Made by a program: the position numbers and the translations under genes. Under the pieces are notes generated by a model. It searched no databases and had not been told where the DNA came from. It saw only the letters and a program-made list of their open reading frames with translations. From the NCBI GenBank assembly GCA_024711345.1, contig JANJTA010000035.1, positions 248,001 to 312,000 on the forward strand: a stretch of DNA of 64,000 bases. Reading direction: 5' to 3'. Position 1 is the stretch's first letter, and the number at the start of each line of letters is the position of its first letter. Positions 8,534-16,793 of the stretch are shown here, in pieces. Source of the DNA: Rhodanobacter sp. GTDB taxonomy: Bacteria; Pseudomonadota; Gammaproteobacteria; Xanthomonadales; Rhodanobacteraceae.

Positions 8534-9577
8534 ATGACCAGCCCTGCCTCGATCTGCCTGTTGCGTACCTCCGCCATCGGCGACGTCACCCATGTGGTGC
8601 CGCTGGTGCACACCCTGCAACAGGCCTGGCCGCAGACCTCGCTGACCTGGATCGTCGGCAAGCTGGAACGCAAGCTGGTCGGCGACCTGCCCGGGGTGGA
8701 GTTCGTCACCTTCGACAAGGCCGCCGGCTGGGCCGGCATGCGCGCGGTGCACGCGGCGTTGCGCGGCCGGCGCTTCGACGCCCTGCTGCAGATGCAGGTG
8801 GCGCTGCGCTCGAACCTGCTCAGCCTGGGCATCACGGCCGACCGGCGCATCGGCTACGACCGCGCCCGCGCGAAGGACCTGCATGGCCTGGTGATCAACG
8901 AACGCATCCCGGCGCGCAGCGGCGAACACGTGCTGGACGCGATCGGCAGCTTCTGCGAGCCGCTGGGGCTGAAGCAGACCCGCGTGCACTGGGATCTCCC
9001 GATTCCCGACGAGGCGCAGGCCTGGGCCACCGCACAGCTGCCCGGCGACACGCCGACCCTGCTGGTCAGCCCCACCTCCAGCCATGCGCTGCGCAACTGG
9101 CGGCCGGAGCGCTACGCCGCCGTGATGGATCATGTCGCCGCGCGCGGCTGGCGCGTGGCGCTGGTCGGTGGTCCGTCCGCCGTCGAGCGCGCGATGGCCG
9201 ACGCCGTGCTGGCGGCATGCCAGTCGGCGCCGCTCGACCTCACCGGCAGGGACACGCTGAAAAAACTGCTGGCCCTGCTCGGTCGCGCACAACTGCTGCT
9301 GACCCCCGACTCCGGCCCGATGCACATGGCCAACGCGGTGGGCACCCGCGTGCTGGGCCTGCACGCGGCGAGCAACCCGCATCGCTCCGGCCCCTACTCC
9401 GACCGCCGCTGGTGCGTGGACAAGTACGCCGAGGCCGCGCGCAAGTACCTGGGCAGATCGGCCAGCGAAATTCCCTGGGGCACCAAGATCGAGAAGCCCG
9501 GCGTGATGGATTTGATCGGCGTGGACGAGGTGATCGAACGCTACGAGGCCGCGGCGCGCGACATGCGGTTACTGTAG
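8534..9577 (+). CDS. Glycosyltransferase family 9 (LPS heptosyltransferase-like)
   Basis: 347 residues. The N-terminus LLRTSAIGDVTHVVPL and the C-terminal LLTPDSGPMHMANAVGT are hallmarks of family 9 ADP-heptose:LPS heptosyltransferases. The protein probably adds a sugar to the LPS core at the cytoplasmic face of the inner membrane. The adjacent divergent kdkA, which modifies the Kdo acceptor region, supports this. The TAG stop lies inside the first bases of a REP-like repeat. Confidence 0.9.
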   Translation: MTSPASICLLRTSAIGDVTHVVPLVHTLQQAWPQTSLTWIVGKLERKLVGDLPGVEFVTFDKAAGWAGMRAVHAALRGRRFDALLQMQVALRSNLLSLGITADRRIGYDRARAKDLHGLVINERIPARSGEHVLDAIGSFCEPLGLKQTRVHWDLPIPDEAQAWATAQLPGDTPTLLVSPTSSHALRNWRPERYAAVMDHVAARGWRVALVGGPSAVERAMADAVLAACQSAPLDLTGRDTLKKLLALLGRAQLLLTPDSGPMHMANAVGTRVLGLHAASNPHRSGPYSDRRWCVDKYAEAARKYLGRSASEIPWGTKIEKPGVMDLIGVDEVIERYEAAARDMRLL

Positions 9578-9683
9578 GAGCCCGCTCGCGGGCGATGCTC
9601 TTGCCGTCGCGAATCCCGGCTCTCAACAAACGAACGTCTGCTCATCCCGGCGCTCAAAGCATCGCCCGCCAGCGGGCTCCTAC
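9574..9683. repeat. REP-like inverted repeat pair
   Basis: The arm GTAGGAGCCCGCTCGCGGGC at 9574 is repeated in inverse orientation ending at 9683, with about 60 bp between the arms. It matches the element at 4483. It sits between two convergent genes and may act as a transcription-termination hairpin. Confidence 0.85.
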
Positions 9684-9692
9684 CCGCATCCG

Positions 9693-10091
9693 TCAGACCG
9701 CGCGGTAATCCTGGTACGACTTTTCCTCGACCAGCTGCGAGCCGAGCTTGAGGTTGATCTCGCGCTTGAACGCGGCGCGCTCGTCGTTGCGGAAATACAC
9801 CGAACGGGCAAGCTCGATGAACTCCGCGTCGAAGGCCTGCGCCTTCTCCTTCAGGCGGATGCGGTCCTCGATGTCCCACAGCAGTTCGTTCACCGCCAGC
9901 AGGCGGGCGCGTTCGGCGGAGATGTCGGTGCGCGAGGCCGCGTCGTTGGCCCAGGTCGCGTTGAGCAGGTCCAGTTCGTTGCGCACGTTGGCCAGCTTGG
10001 CGGCATCGGTGATGCGGCGCGACTTGATCTCCAGGATGGTGATCTTGTCGATCAGTTCGCCGTAGGACACCGGGGTCTGGATCAGGCTCAT
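9693..10091 (-). CDS. DUF6165 family protein
   Basis: 132 residues from an ATG at 10091. An upstream in-frame extension to 10349 overlaps the preceding lyase gene and is rejected. The sequence PVSYGELIDKITILEIKSRRI and the acidic helical remainder match DUF6165, a family of unknown function often found near LPS or glycan genes. No catalytic motif is seen. It follows the lyase gene by 28 bp on the same strand, suggesting cotranscription. Confidence 0.85.
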   Translation of the reverse strand: MSLIQTPVSYGELIDKITILEIKSRRITDAAKLANVRNELDLLNATWANDAASRTDISAERARLLAVNELLWDIEDRIRLKEKAQAFDAEFIELARSVYFRNDERAAFKREINLKLGSQLVEEKSYQDYRAV

Positions 10092-10119
10092 GGTCTTGGC
10101 TTCCGTCAAAAAGGATGAG

Positions 10120-12039
10120 TCACGCTGCCGGGCGCAGCGCACCCTGCTGCACCAGCGCGCAGACCGTGCGCACGTCGCTGTCCATCGCGCGGTCGCGATG
10201 CATGAAGCCGATGTGTCGGCGCAGAATCGCATGCGCCTCGCGCACCGCGGTGCCGGCATGGAAATCGCCGGCATGCGCCAGCGCCGCGGCGAGCTGCTGC
10301 ACCTCGGCGACGAACTGTGCGTGGTGCGGCTGGCCTTCGCGCGGCGCATTGGCGACCTTCGCTGCCAGCGCCTGCCAGCCGCCGCGGGTCGCCAGCCGGC
10401 GCGCCGCGTTCAGCATCTCCTGGCGGTAATCCAGCGCCTGCGCGGCGGTGTACAGCTCCAGCGCCAGCACGTGGCCGAGATCCTCCGTCATGTCCAGCAC
10501 GTGGCGCGCCTCGTTGGCACCCATCGAGACGTGGTCCTCGGCGTTCGCGCTGGTCGGCACCGAATACACGCTGGCCGGATGTGCGCGTGTGGCCAGGTCG
10601 TTGACCAGCGCCGCGGCGGTGTACTGCACGATCATGAAGCCGGAGTCGGTGCCGTCCTCGTTGCCGGTGAGGAAGGCCGGCAAACCGTCATTGGTGGCCG
10701 GATCGACCAGCTTGTTGAGGCGCCGCTCGGAAATCGAGGCGAGCACCGGGATGGCCGCCTTCACGTAGCTCATCGCCAGCGCCAGGGGCATGCCGTGGAA
10801 GTGGCCGGCCGAGATCACCTGCTCCTCGATGAACGGCGCGTCGCCGTTGTCCGGGAAGATCAGCGGGTTGTCGGTGACCGCGTTCAGCTCGATGTCGATC
10901 ACCCGACAGGCCTGCGCCCAGGCGTCGCGCACCGCGCCGTGTACCTGCGGCATGCAGCGCAGGCTGTAGGCGTCCTGCGGCTGATGTTTCTTGCCGCCCT
11001 TGAACGGCAGGAAGCGCGCGTAGAACGCCTCGCGGCCGTGGCGCTGGTTGGCCGGCACCCAGTCCCAGCCGATGTCGAAGCTGAGCGCCTGGTCGTCCGG
11101 CTCGCTCCACGCGTCGGCGCTCCACGGCTTGAAGCGCGGCACCAGGTGGTACGGGATGTCGAGCAGGGTGGAATCGGCCAGCAGTTCGCGCACGTGCGCG
11201 GCGGTGGCCACCTGGCCCGGATGCGGGCGCAGTGCGTGGACGTCCGCGCGCAGCGCGCCGCTGCGGCCGGCGAAGGCGTCCAGCGTCATTGCCGCGGCGA
11301 GATCGGCGGTATCCAGCAGGTGCTCCAGATTGTCCAGCGCCAGCGCGGCGGTCGCCAGCATCTGCGCGGTGCCGTTGTTGAGCGCCAGGCCTTCCTTGAA
11401 CGACAGCCGGATCGGTGTGAGTCCCGCGCGCTTCAGCGCTTCGGCGCCGTCCATCCGCTCGCCCTGGTAGAACGCCTCGCCCCCGCCGAGCAGCACGATC
11501 GCCAGGTGCGACAGCGGCGCCAGGTCGCCACTGGCGCCGACCGAGCCCTTCTCCGGCACCACCGGCACCACGCCGGCGTTGAGCATCGCCGCGAGCGCTT
11601 CGAGCGTGCTCACGCGGATGCCGGAGTGTCCCCGCATCAGCGTGTTGATGCGGATCAGCAACATCGCCCGCACCACGTCCTCGCCGAACGGTTCGCCCAC
11701 GCACACCGCGTGGGTGATGATCAGGTTGTGCTGCAGCTCTTCCAGCAGCGTGCCTTCGGGTTTGTGCGGATTCCCTCCGGGCAACTCGTCGCGCACGCGA
11801 TGCGCGCCCAGCAGCTTGTCGGCATTGCTGCCGAAGCCGGTGGTGACACCGTAAGTCGGTTCGCCGCAGCTGACTTTTTCGGCGAGAAAATCGGCGGCGC
11901 GCTGCACGCGCTTGAGTTGCGTATGGTCCAACGCCACCGATGCGCCCTGCCGTGCCACCGCCACCAGTTGCGCGCGCGTCAGGCTGCTGCCGTCGAGAAG
12001 AATCGTTTCACTCACTGGTTGCTCCAGACTTGTTGCCAT
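10120..12039 (-). CDS. MIO-type aromatic amino acid ammonia-lyase (HAL/PAL/TAL family)
   Basis: 639 residues from the ATG at 12039; the in-frame extension to 12102 is a translated palindromic repeat. The Ala-Ser-Gly triad that cyclises to the MIO cofactor is at 169-171 (GSVGASGDL). The catalytic Tyr loop YGVTTGFG is at 63-70, and QDAYSLRCMPQ is near 356-364. The family eliminates ammonia from His, Phe or Tyr. The selectivity site reads Thr-His (109-110), closer to the Ser-His of histidine lyases than to the Phe-Leu or His-Leu of PAL/TAL. The protein exceeds the usual 510 residues because of a roughly 55-residue insert at about 290-350. No hutU, hutI or hutG neighbours are present. Confidence 0.88.
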   Translation of the reverse strand: MATSLEQPVSETILLDGSSLTRAQLVAVARQGASVALDHTQLKRVQRAADFLAEKVSCGEPTYGVTTGFGSNADKLLGAHRVRDELPGGNPHKPEGTLLEELQHNLIITHAVCVGEPFGEDVVRAMLLIRINTLMRGHSGIRVSTLEALAAMLNAGVVPVVPEKGSVGASGDLAPLSHLAIVLLGGGEAFYQGERMDGAEALKRAGLTPIRLSFKEGLALNNGTAQMLATAALALDNLEHLLDTADLAAAMTLDAFAGRSGALRADVHALRPHPGQVATAAHVRELLADSTLLDIPYHLVPRFKPWSADAWSEPDDQALSFDIGWDWVPANQRHGREAFYARFLPFKGGKKHQPQDAYSLRCMPQVHGAVRDAWAQACRVIDIELNAVTDNPLIFPDNGDAPFIEEQVISAGHFHGMPLALAMSYVKAAIPVLASISERRLNKLVDPATNDGLPAFLTGNEDGTDSGFMIVQYTAAALVNDLATRAHPASVYSVPTSANAEDHVSMGANEARHVLDMTEDLGHVLALELYTAAQALDYRQEMLNAARRLATRGGWQALAAKVANAPREGQPHHAQFVAEVQQLAAALAHAGDFHAGTAVREAHAILRRHIGFMHRDRAMDSDVRTVCALVQQGALRPAA

Positions 12040-12054
12040 ACCACCACTGCCGTC

Positions 12055-12074
12055 ATTCCCGCGAACGCGGGAAT
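12055..12074. repeat. dRS3-like palindrome upstream of the lyase gene
   Basis: ATTCCCGCGAACGCGGGAAT is a near-perfect palindrome. Two related copies lie at 12442-12461 and 12495-12514 on the other side of the GIY-YIG gene. Confidence 0.85.
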
Positions 12075-12118
12075 CCATCTTGCTGTTACGCATCACCTGC
12101 AACGCAAATTCGCCGCAA

Positions 12119-12412
12119 TTACAACAATTCTTCCCAGCGATCCCGCCAATCCGGGTTGCTGTCCTCGATCAATTCCAACTTCCATGCGCGATTCCATTTC
12201 TTCAACTGCTTTTCGCGCGCGATAGCCGAGAGGAAATCGGGTTGAAACTCGAACCAGACCAGTCGATTCACACCATAGCGCCTGGTAAAACCCTCGACCA
12301 CGCCGTCGCGGTGTTCCCATACACGCAACTTGAGATTTCCCGTCACGCCTATGTACAAGGTGCCGCGTTCGCCACTGGCCATGATGTAGACGGCTGGTTG
12401 TTTGGGAGTCAT
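12119..12412 (-). CDS. Single-domain GIY-YIG nuclease superfamily protein
   Basis: 97 residues. The domain begins AVYIM...TLYIGVTGNL, matching the GIY-YIG strands. The conserved Arg is in LKLRVWEH and the metal-binding Glu in AIAREKQLKKW. Such stand-alone proteins are often annotated as UvrC-like or YhbQ-like endonucleases of unclear role. The gene lies between copies of one palindromic repeat, an arrangement that suggests a relation between the nuclease and the repeats. The start is the ATG at 12412. Confidence 0.9.
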   Translation of the reverse strand: MTPKQPAVYIMASGERGTLYIGVTGNLKLRVWEHRDGVVEGFTRRYGVNRLVWFEFQPDFLSAIAREKQLKKWNRAWKLELIEDSNPDWRDRWEELL

Positions 12413-12437
12413 CCATGCCTCCGTATGCTTTTTCAGC

Positions 12438-12521
12438 CGTCATTCCCGCGAAAGCGGGAATCCATTTCTGCTACAAGGCTCAAGGTCAAGTTGGATTCCC
12501 GCTTTCGCGGGAATGACGGCA
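12438..12521. repeat. Inverted pair of dRS3-like palindromes
   Basis: Two copies of the ATTCCCGC...GCGGGAAT palindrome (12442-12461 and 12495-12514) are arranged head to head, with flanking bases also inverted. They form arms of about 28 bp around a 25-bp centre. The unit lies between the GIY-YIG gene and hisS. Confidence 0.85.
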
Positions 12522-12548
12522 TTCAAGAGCATTTTCGCCACTACATTC

Positions 12549-13922
12549 TCACCCCATCGCCGCGGCCTGCTCCAGTTCCACCCGCAGCGTCTTGACCAGC
12601 TCGCCGCGCGCCACCTCGAACTGATCCTCGCGGCGCAGGTCCTTTACCGTCACCACACCGCGGGCGAGTTCGTCCTCGCCCAGCACCACCACGAAGCGGA
12701 TGCCGGCGCGGTCGGCGTACTTGAACTGCTTGCCCAGCTTGCCGCCTTCCAGCACCACCTCGGTGGCAATGCCGGCGCCGCGCAGCTCGCCGGCCAGCGC
12801 CAGATAGGCCGGCAGCTGCGCCTCGTCCATCTGGGTCACCAGCACGTCGACCGTGCTCTTGGCCGTATCGATCAGGCCGGCGTCGCGCAGTTGCCAGTAC
12901 AGCCGGGTCAGGCCGATCGAGATGCCGACGCCAGGCAGGTGCGACTTGGTGTACTGGCCGGCCAGGTTCTCGTAGCGCCCGCCGGAGCAGATCGAGCCGA
13001 TCTGCGGGTGATCGTTCAGCGTGGTCTCGTAGACCGTGCCGGTGTAGTAGTCGAGGCCGCGGGCGATCGACAGGTTCAGCGCGTAGTGCGTCTGCGGCAC
13101 GCCGAAAGCGTGAATCAGGCCCAGCACTTCCTTCAGTTCGTGGCGGCCCTGCTCCAGCGCTTCCGGGCCCGGGCCCAGCGCATCGAGCTTGTCCAGCGCG
13201 TCTTGCAGCGAGCTCGAGCGCACCTGCACGAAGGCGAGGATCTTCGCCGCCACTTCGGCGCTCAGTCCGAACGCCGCGCCGGTCAGCGTGTCGCGCACGT
13301 AGTCGGCGCCGCGCTTGTCCAGCTTGTCCACCTCGCGCAGCACCAGCATCTGCTGCTCGCCGTCGACTACCCCCAGGCTCTCGAAGTAGCCGCGCATCAG
13401 CTTGCGATTGTTGAGCTGGATGGTGAACGGGCCGATGTCCAGTTCGCGGAACACGCTGTAGATCACCGCCGGAATCTCGGCGTCGTAGCGCACCGACAGC
13501 GCGTCCTTGCCGATCACGTCGATGTCGCACTGGTAGAACTCGCGGAAGCGCCCGCGCTGGGCACGCTCGCCGCGGTACACCTTCTGCATCTGATAGCGGC
13601 GGAACGGGAAGCTGAGGTCGCGCTCGTGTTCGGCCACGTAGCGCGCCAGCGGCACGGTGAGGTCGAAGCGCAGCGCCAGGTCGGGCTTCTCGCCCTGCTC
13701 CAGCGCGCCGGTGGACTGCACGAAGTACACCTGCCGCTCGGTCTCGCCGCCGGTCTTGGTCAGCAGCACGTCGGCGTATTCGATCACCGGCGTCTCCACC
13801 GCCAGGAAGCCGAAGCGCTCGTAGTTGCGGCGGATCACGTCGAGCATGCGCTGGAACGCGATCTGGTCGAGCGGCAGCAGCTCGAGCACGCCGGGCATGG
13901 TGCGGGCCGGGGTAAGCGCCAT
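12549..13922 (-). CDS. hisS: Histidyl-tRNA synthetase
   Basis: 457 residues from the ATG at 13922; a longer frame to 13964 is less likely, as [11 protein letters not shown] begins the family alignment. Class II features include [27 protein letters not shown] motif 2, the histidine-specific RGLDYYTG and SGGRYENL (motif region), [11 protein letters not shown] (motif 3) and an anticodon-binding C-terminus. The enzyme charges tRNA-His. It is transcribed away from tRNA-Pro, and the palindromic repeats follow its stop. Confidence 0.96.
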   Translation of the reverse strand: MALTPARTMPGVLELLPLDQIAFQRMLDVIRRNYERFGFLAVETPVIEYADVLLTKTGGETERQVYFVQSTGALEQGEKPDLALRFDLTVPLARYVAEHERDLSFPFRRYQMQKVYRGERAQRGRFREFYQCDIDVIGKDALSVRYDAEIPAVIYSVFRELDIGPFTIQLNNRKLMRGYFESLGVVDGEQQMLVLREVDKLDKRGADYVRDTLTGAAFGLSAEVAAKILAFVQVRSSSLQDALDKLDALGPGPEALEQGRHELKEVLGLIHAFGVPQTHYALNLSIARGLDYYTGTVYETTLNDHPQIGSICSGGRYENLAGQYTKSHLPGVGISIGLTRLYWQLRDAGLIDTAKSTVDVLVTQMDEAQLPAYLALAGELRGAGIATEVVLEGGKLGKQFKYADRAGIRFVVVLGEDELARGVVTVKDLRREDQFEVARGELVKTLRVELEQAAAMG

Positions 13923-14086
13923 GGAATCCTCTACTGACGATGGGGGCATTCCGTCGCGCGACACGCCGCACGACGGCAGCCGTCAAGATTAACAGAACGT
14001 CGCCGCCCCTCCCGAGCGGGTCGTCCATCGGCGCATCGAACCTGTTGCCAAGCCCCCGATCGACGATTAAGATACGCGGCTTCCCA

Positions 14087-14163
14087 CGGGGTGTAGCTCA
14101 GCCTGGTAGAGCGCTACGTTCGGGACGTAGAAGTCGCAGGTTCGAATCCTGTCACCCCGACCA
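14087..14163 (+). tRNA. tRNA-Pro (CGG), integration target
   Basis: 77 nt including encoded CCA. The acceptor stem is CGGGGTG/CACCCCG, the anticodon loop TTCGGGA gives CGG and the T-loop is GGTTCGAATCC. The last 49 bases are repeated at 41453-41501, so the gene served as attachment site for the island and its 3' part is now supplied by the element. Confidence 0.97.
14115..14163 (+). repeat. attL, left 49-bp direct repeat
   Basis: Identical to 41453-41501. It covers the anticodon arm, variable loop, T arm, acceptor 3' strand and CCA of tRNA-Pro. Identity stops at the bases just outside (C/T on the left, A/G on the right). Confidence 0.95.
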
Positions 14164-14718
14164 AGAAAAACAACGACTTAGGCCACCTTTACCGGGTGGC
14201 CTTTTTCGTTGTAACAGCTGGATAACAGCAAAATGGGGCCCAAGGAAATGTTTCGTTTCGCTGTCGGAAGCATGGTGAGCATCCGCCGGCCGCGCCTTGA
14301 GTAAGACCGCGCGCTTCGTGACGCCCACGGCTGGGTATCCAGCGGCACGCCCCTGCCCACGGGCTCGGTGGCGGCCGCGTTGCGCAGCGGTAGAGGCCGA
14401 TCCGGGTCGGCCACCTACAGCGGCGATGCGTGGTTCGAAGGCTGGCAGGCTGGCAGGCTGTGGAACTGAGCGAATCGAGCATTTTAATCCCCGAGTACGA
14501 CTAGACCCTGACCTTGCTGCCCTGCACGGACCAAGACGAGCTGGACGATTTGCCGCGCGCTGGCATCCCCGACCGCGAGGGCAACGACGAGGTCGATGCG
14601 TTGCTCAAACCACTGGATGGCTACCCGGGGTGGTCCGGAAGCGGACGGTGAGGAGGCACGTGTGCACTTTGGCCTAGTTGGGAAGTCCGTGATGTCCGCT
14701 CTGGGTCGGCAGCGGACC
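14164..14718. other. Non-coding or decayed left end of island
   Basis: After the terminator there is no convincing intact gene. Two short stretches look like remnants of coding sequence: one around 14300-14470 containing the peptide HGWVSSGTPLPTGSVAAAL, and one around 14510-14650 containing DQDELDDLPRAGIPDREG. Neither has a start and full frame of useful length. I do not recognise the ancestors. Confidence 0.5.
14180..14206 (+). terminator. Terminator after tRNA-Pro, on the island side
   Basis: The stem GGCCACC/GGTGGCC is followed by five T. A closely similar but not identical hairpin follows attR at 41512, so both sides of the attachment site provide a terminator for a tRNA-Pro transcript. 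Confidence 0.85.
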
Positions 14719-15828
14719 CTAGGCTAAACCCTTCTGAGGCAGAACAAGCCGCACTGGAGCAACGGCAGGCTTGCGTCTGCCACGGTGCGACCGAGCTGCC
14801 CAAGCGGCATCGATCGTTTTGGGGTTGTTGTTGGCTTCCAAAAGCTTCATCGCGTTATCGGAAAAACGCGCCAATCTTTGGCTACCGAACTCGAACACAT
14901 GCATGTTGCTAGGCTCCGCATCTATTCCAAGATAGTCGCGAAGAGCCTTCGCTCGGTTGGTGCTTATACCCAGACGCTCAGCGACCTGTTGGGGGCTCCA
15001 GTGATATTTCTTCTGAAGATCGACCTCTCGGATGGCGGCAGCAGCACCGGGATCGTCCCCCGAGACATAACGAACCGCCGGCCCTTCCCGCTTGCTGAAG
15101 TGGACTCGGATGGTGGGGCCTTCACCAGCAACATTACTAGCTAGGGTCATCAACCTCGGGAACACCTGTTCAATGGACGCCCCATCTCGGACGGCCTTCT
15201 CAATGCGGTTAACGTCTCTCTCCGACACGGAGACTGTGTCGCTGACGTGCGCCTCCATCGATAACAGCGCCCGGACCCTTCCGCGAGCTTCGTCGCGGGC
15301 CCGCTTTCCGGGCGCCAAGAGCTCCCGGATTTGTTCGTACTCACGATTGACGAGCAGTTGAAAGTCGGGGATAGGATGCGTTGAGAGAGGGAGCACGCGC
15401 AGCGGCAGATTGTCGGCCAAGGAGTCTTCGAAGTGCTCGGCGAGGATGCGGTCGATTGCAGTAACTAATGCCCTTGCATTGATGTAGAGCGCATCCTCGG
15501 CAACTACGATCATCCAGTGCTGAGCTTGATCGCGCATGGTGTCGATGGTGCGGACAGCGCCGGCTTGGCTTTCATCGATCCAGCCAGATGACTGGGCAAT
15601 GCTTACCGCGCCTTTGATGCCTATCGACGTGCCCCTCTCCTTGTCGAAAACTTCCTTGCCTTTCTGGAACAGAAGCGCCTTGATCAACATCTCTGCACTA
15701 TGCTGAAGATGTAATAAGACGGACTCATGACGTCCCAGGTCATCGTGGCTGTTGAACACTTCCATCCCCCGACGCAGTGATGCCATCGCCTTGGACTTGA
15801 GCGTTCGAGCTTCTCGCTTCAGCTTCAT
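14719..15828 (-). CDS. DUF3644 domain protein with C-terminal HTH
   Basis: 369 residues. The N-terminal 170 residues are helical, with LLHLQHSAEMLIKALLFQKG and DTMRDQAQHWMIVV, matching DUF3644. A helical middle part follows. A C-terminal helix-turn-helix (HWSPQQVAERLGISTNRAKALRD, about 280-303) ends in a segment rich in basic residues. DUF3644 proteins are scattered among defence islands and their activity is unknown to me; the first domain looks HEPN-like only in being all-helical. It is the leftmost intact island gene, with a short palindrome (TGCATTcttAATGCA, 15882-15896) upstream. Confidence 0.75.
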   Translation of the reverse strand: MKLKREARTLKSKAMASLRRGMEVFNSHDDLGRHESVLLHLQHSAEMLIKALLFQKGKEVFDKERGTSIGIKGAVSIAQSSGWIDESQAGAVRTIDTMRDQAQHWMIVVAEDALYINARALVTAIDRILAEHFEDSLADNLPLRVLPLSTHPIPDFQLLVNREYEQIRELLAPGKRARDEARGRVRALLSMEAHVSDTVSVSERDVNRIEKAVRDGASIEQVFPRLMTLASNVAGEGPTIRVHFSKREGPAVRYVSGDDPGAAAAIREVDLQKKYHWSPQQVAERLGISTNRAKALRDYLGIDAEPSNMHVFEFGSQRLARFSDNAMKLLEANNNPKTIDAAWAARSHRGRRKPAVAPVRLVLPQKGLA

Positions 15829-16262
15829 TTCCGCTACCCATTATGCGGTGATGCAAGGCATGACCGCCCACTTCATCTACCTGCATTCTTAATGCATAAA
15901 GACGCTACGAACTGATCACAGTGACAGGGTTCTGCATAGATCAAGCAGCGTAGGCACGCACGTTAAGGCGATGCCTTCCCCGGCCGGCGACTTGAGCTGA
16001 CATGCGTGCACACTCGCGCGCCTGAGATAACTTAGCCTAGCCGACCCGCCCTACGCCCGTTCTCGGCCAAGAGCGGGACACTCACCGACACATCGGAATC
16101 CGGCAAGAGATGGCTACTCGCAGATGGCGTGCCCGAAAAGCGGCAAAGGCTCAGATATCGTCTTCGCTAGTTGTTGAGAGGTCGCGCGAAAAGCTCATGG
16201 TCTATCAAAACTGCTTGTCCTTGTTATAACTCGGTGAGCTCACGAAAACTTGGCGATTCCAA
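15829..16262. other. Intergenic stretch, 434 bp
   Basis: There is no supported gene. The palindrome TGCATTcttAATGCA at 15882-15896 lies about 55 bp upstream of the DUF3644 start and could be an operator. Nothing else was seen. Confidence 0.5.
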
Positions 16263-16793
16263 TCACCGTTGCACCTTTCCTGGCACTTTCTTCACGCTGT
16301 CAAAATCATAGTCACCGCCCTGTACCTTCTTCTGAGCAGCCGTGAAGTGCCTATCAGGGATGGTCGGGTTTGCTGACCGCGCATCATCCATGCGTTTCAT
16401 CAAAGACGTGAACTGTTCTTCCAAATCTTCGATTTTACCCGTCGCGCCGATGCGCGAGGCCTGACGGAAACCATCTTGCAGCGTCTTGAACCGATTCGCG
16501 CTGTCGGCGATAGTCGCGAGGCTCACGTCGAGGTCGAGCGCCTTGAAGATGGCCGGGAATAAGCCCGCAATCAACGACAGGATCGCAACAGCCCAGTCAT
16601 ACGTCGGGTCTCGCATGAGGATTCGTGCACTGGCGAAGGAGCCACAGACGATCGGCACGACGATGAAGACGATACGTAGCTTGCGCGTCTCCTTTTGCCA
16701 GCTAAACAGAGCTGTGGATGTATACAGGCAGGATTCCTCCTGTCGCTTGCACTCGTCAATGATTTCTTGTGCGCGCTGGTCCATCAGGTCCAC
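16263..16793 (-). CDS. SLATT-domain two-helix membrane effector
   Basis: 176 residues. An N-terminal amphipathic helix is followed by two membrane helices at about 40-57 and 67-85 and a long helical cytoplasmic tail. This is the layout of SLATT proteins, predicted pore-forming effectors that accompany CD-NTases. The start overlaps the end of the CD-NTase gene by 10 bp, so production is coupled. Inferred role: open or perforate the inner membrane when the partner makes a cyclic nucleotide during phage infection. Confidence 0.85.
   Translation of the reverse strand: MDLMDQRAQEIIDECKRQEESCLYTSTALFSWQKETRKLRIVFIVVPIVCGSFASARILMRDPTYDWAVAILSLIAGLFPAIFKALDLDVSLATIADSANRFKTLQDGFRQASRIGATGKIEDLEEQFTSLMKRMDDARSANPTIPDRHFTAAQKKVQGGDYDFDSVKKVPGKVQR

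Noticed and set aside
10090..12225. 711-codon plus-strand frame
   Set aside because: It is antisense to the ammonia-lyase gene, whose MIO motif and family signatures are unambiguous.
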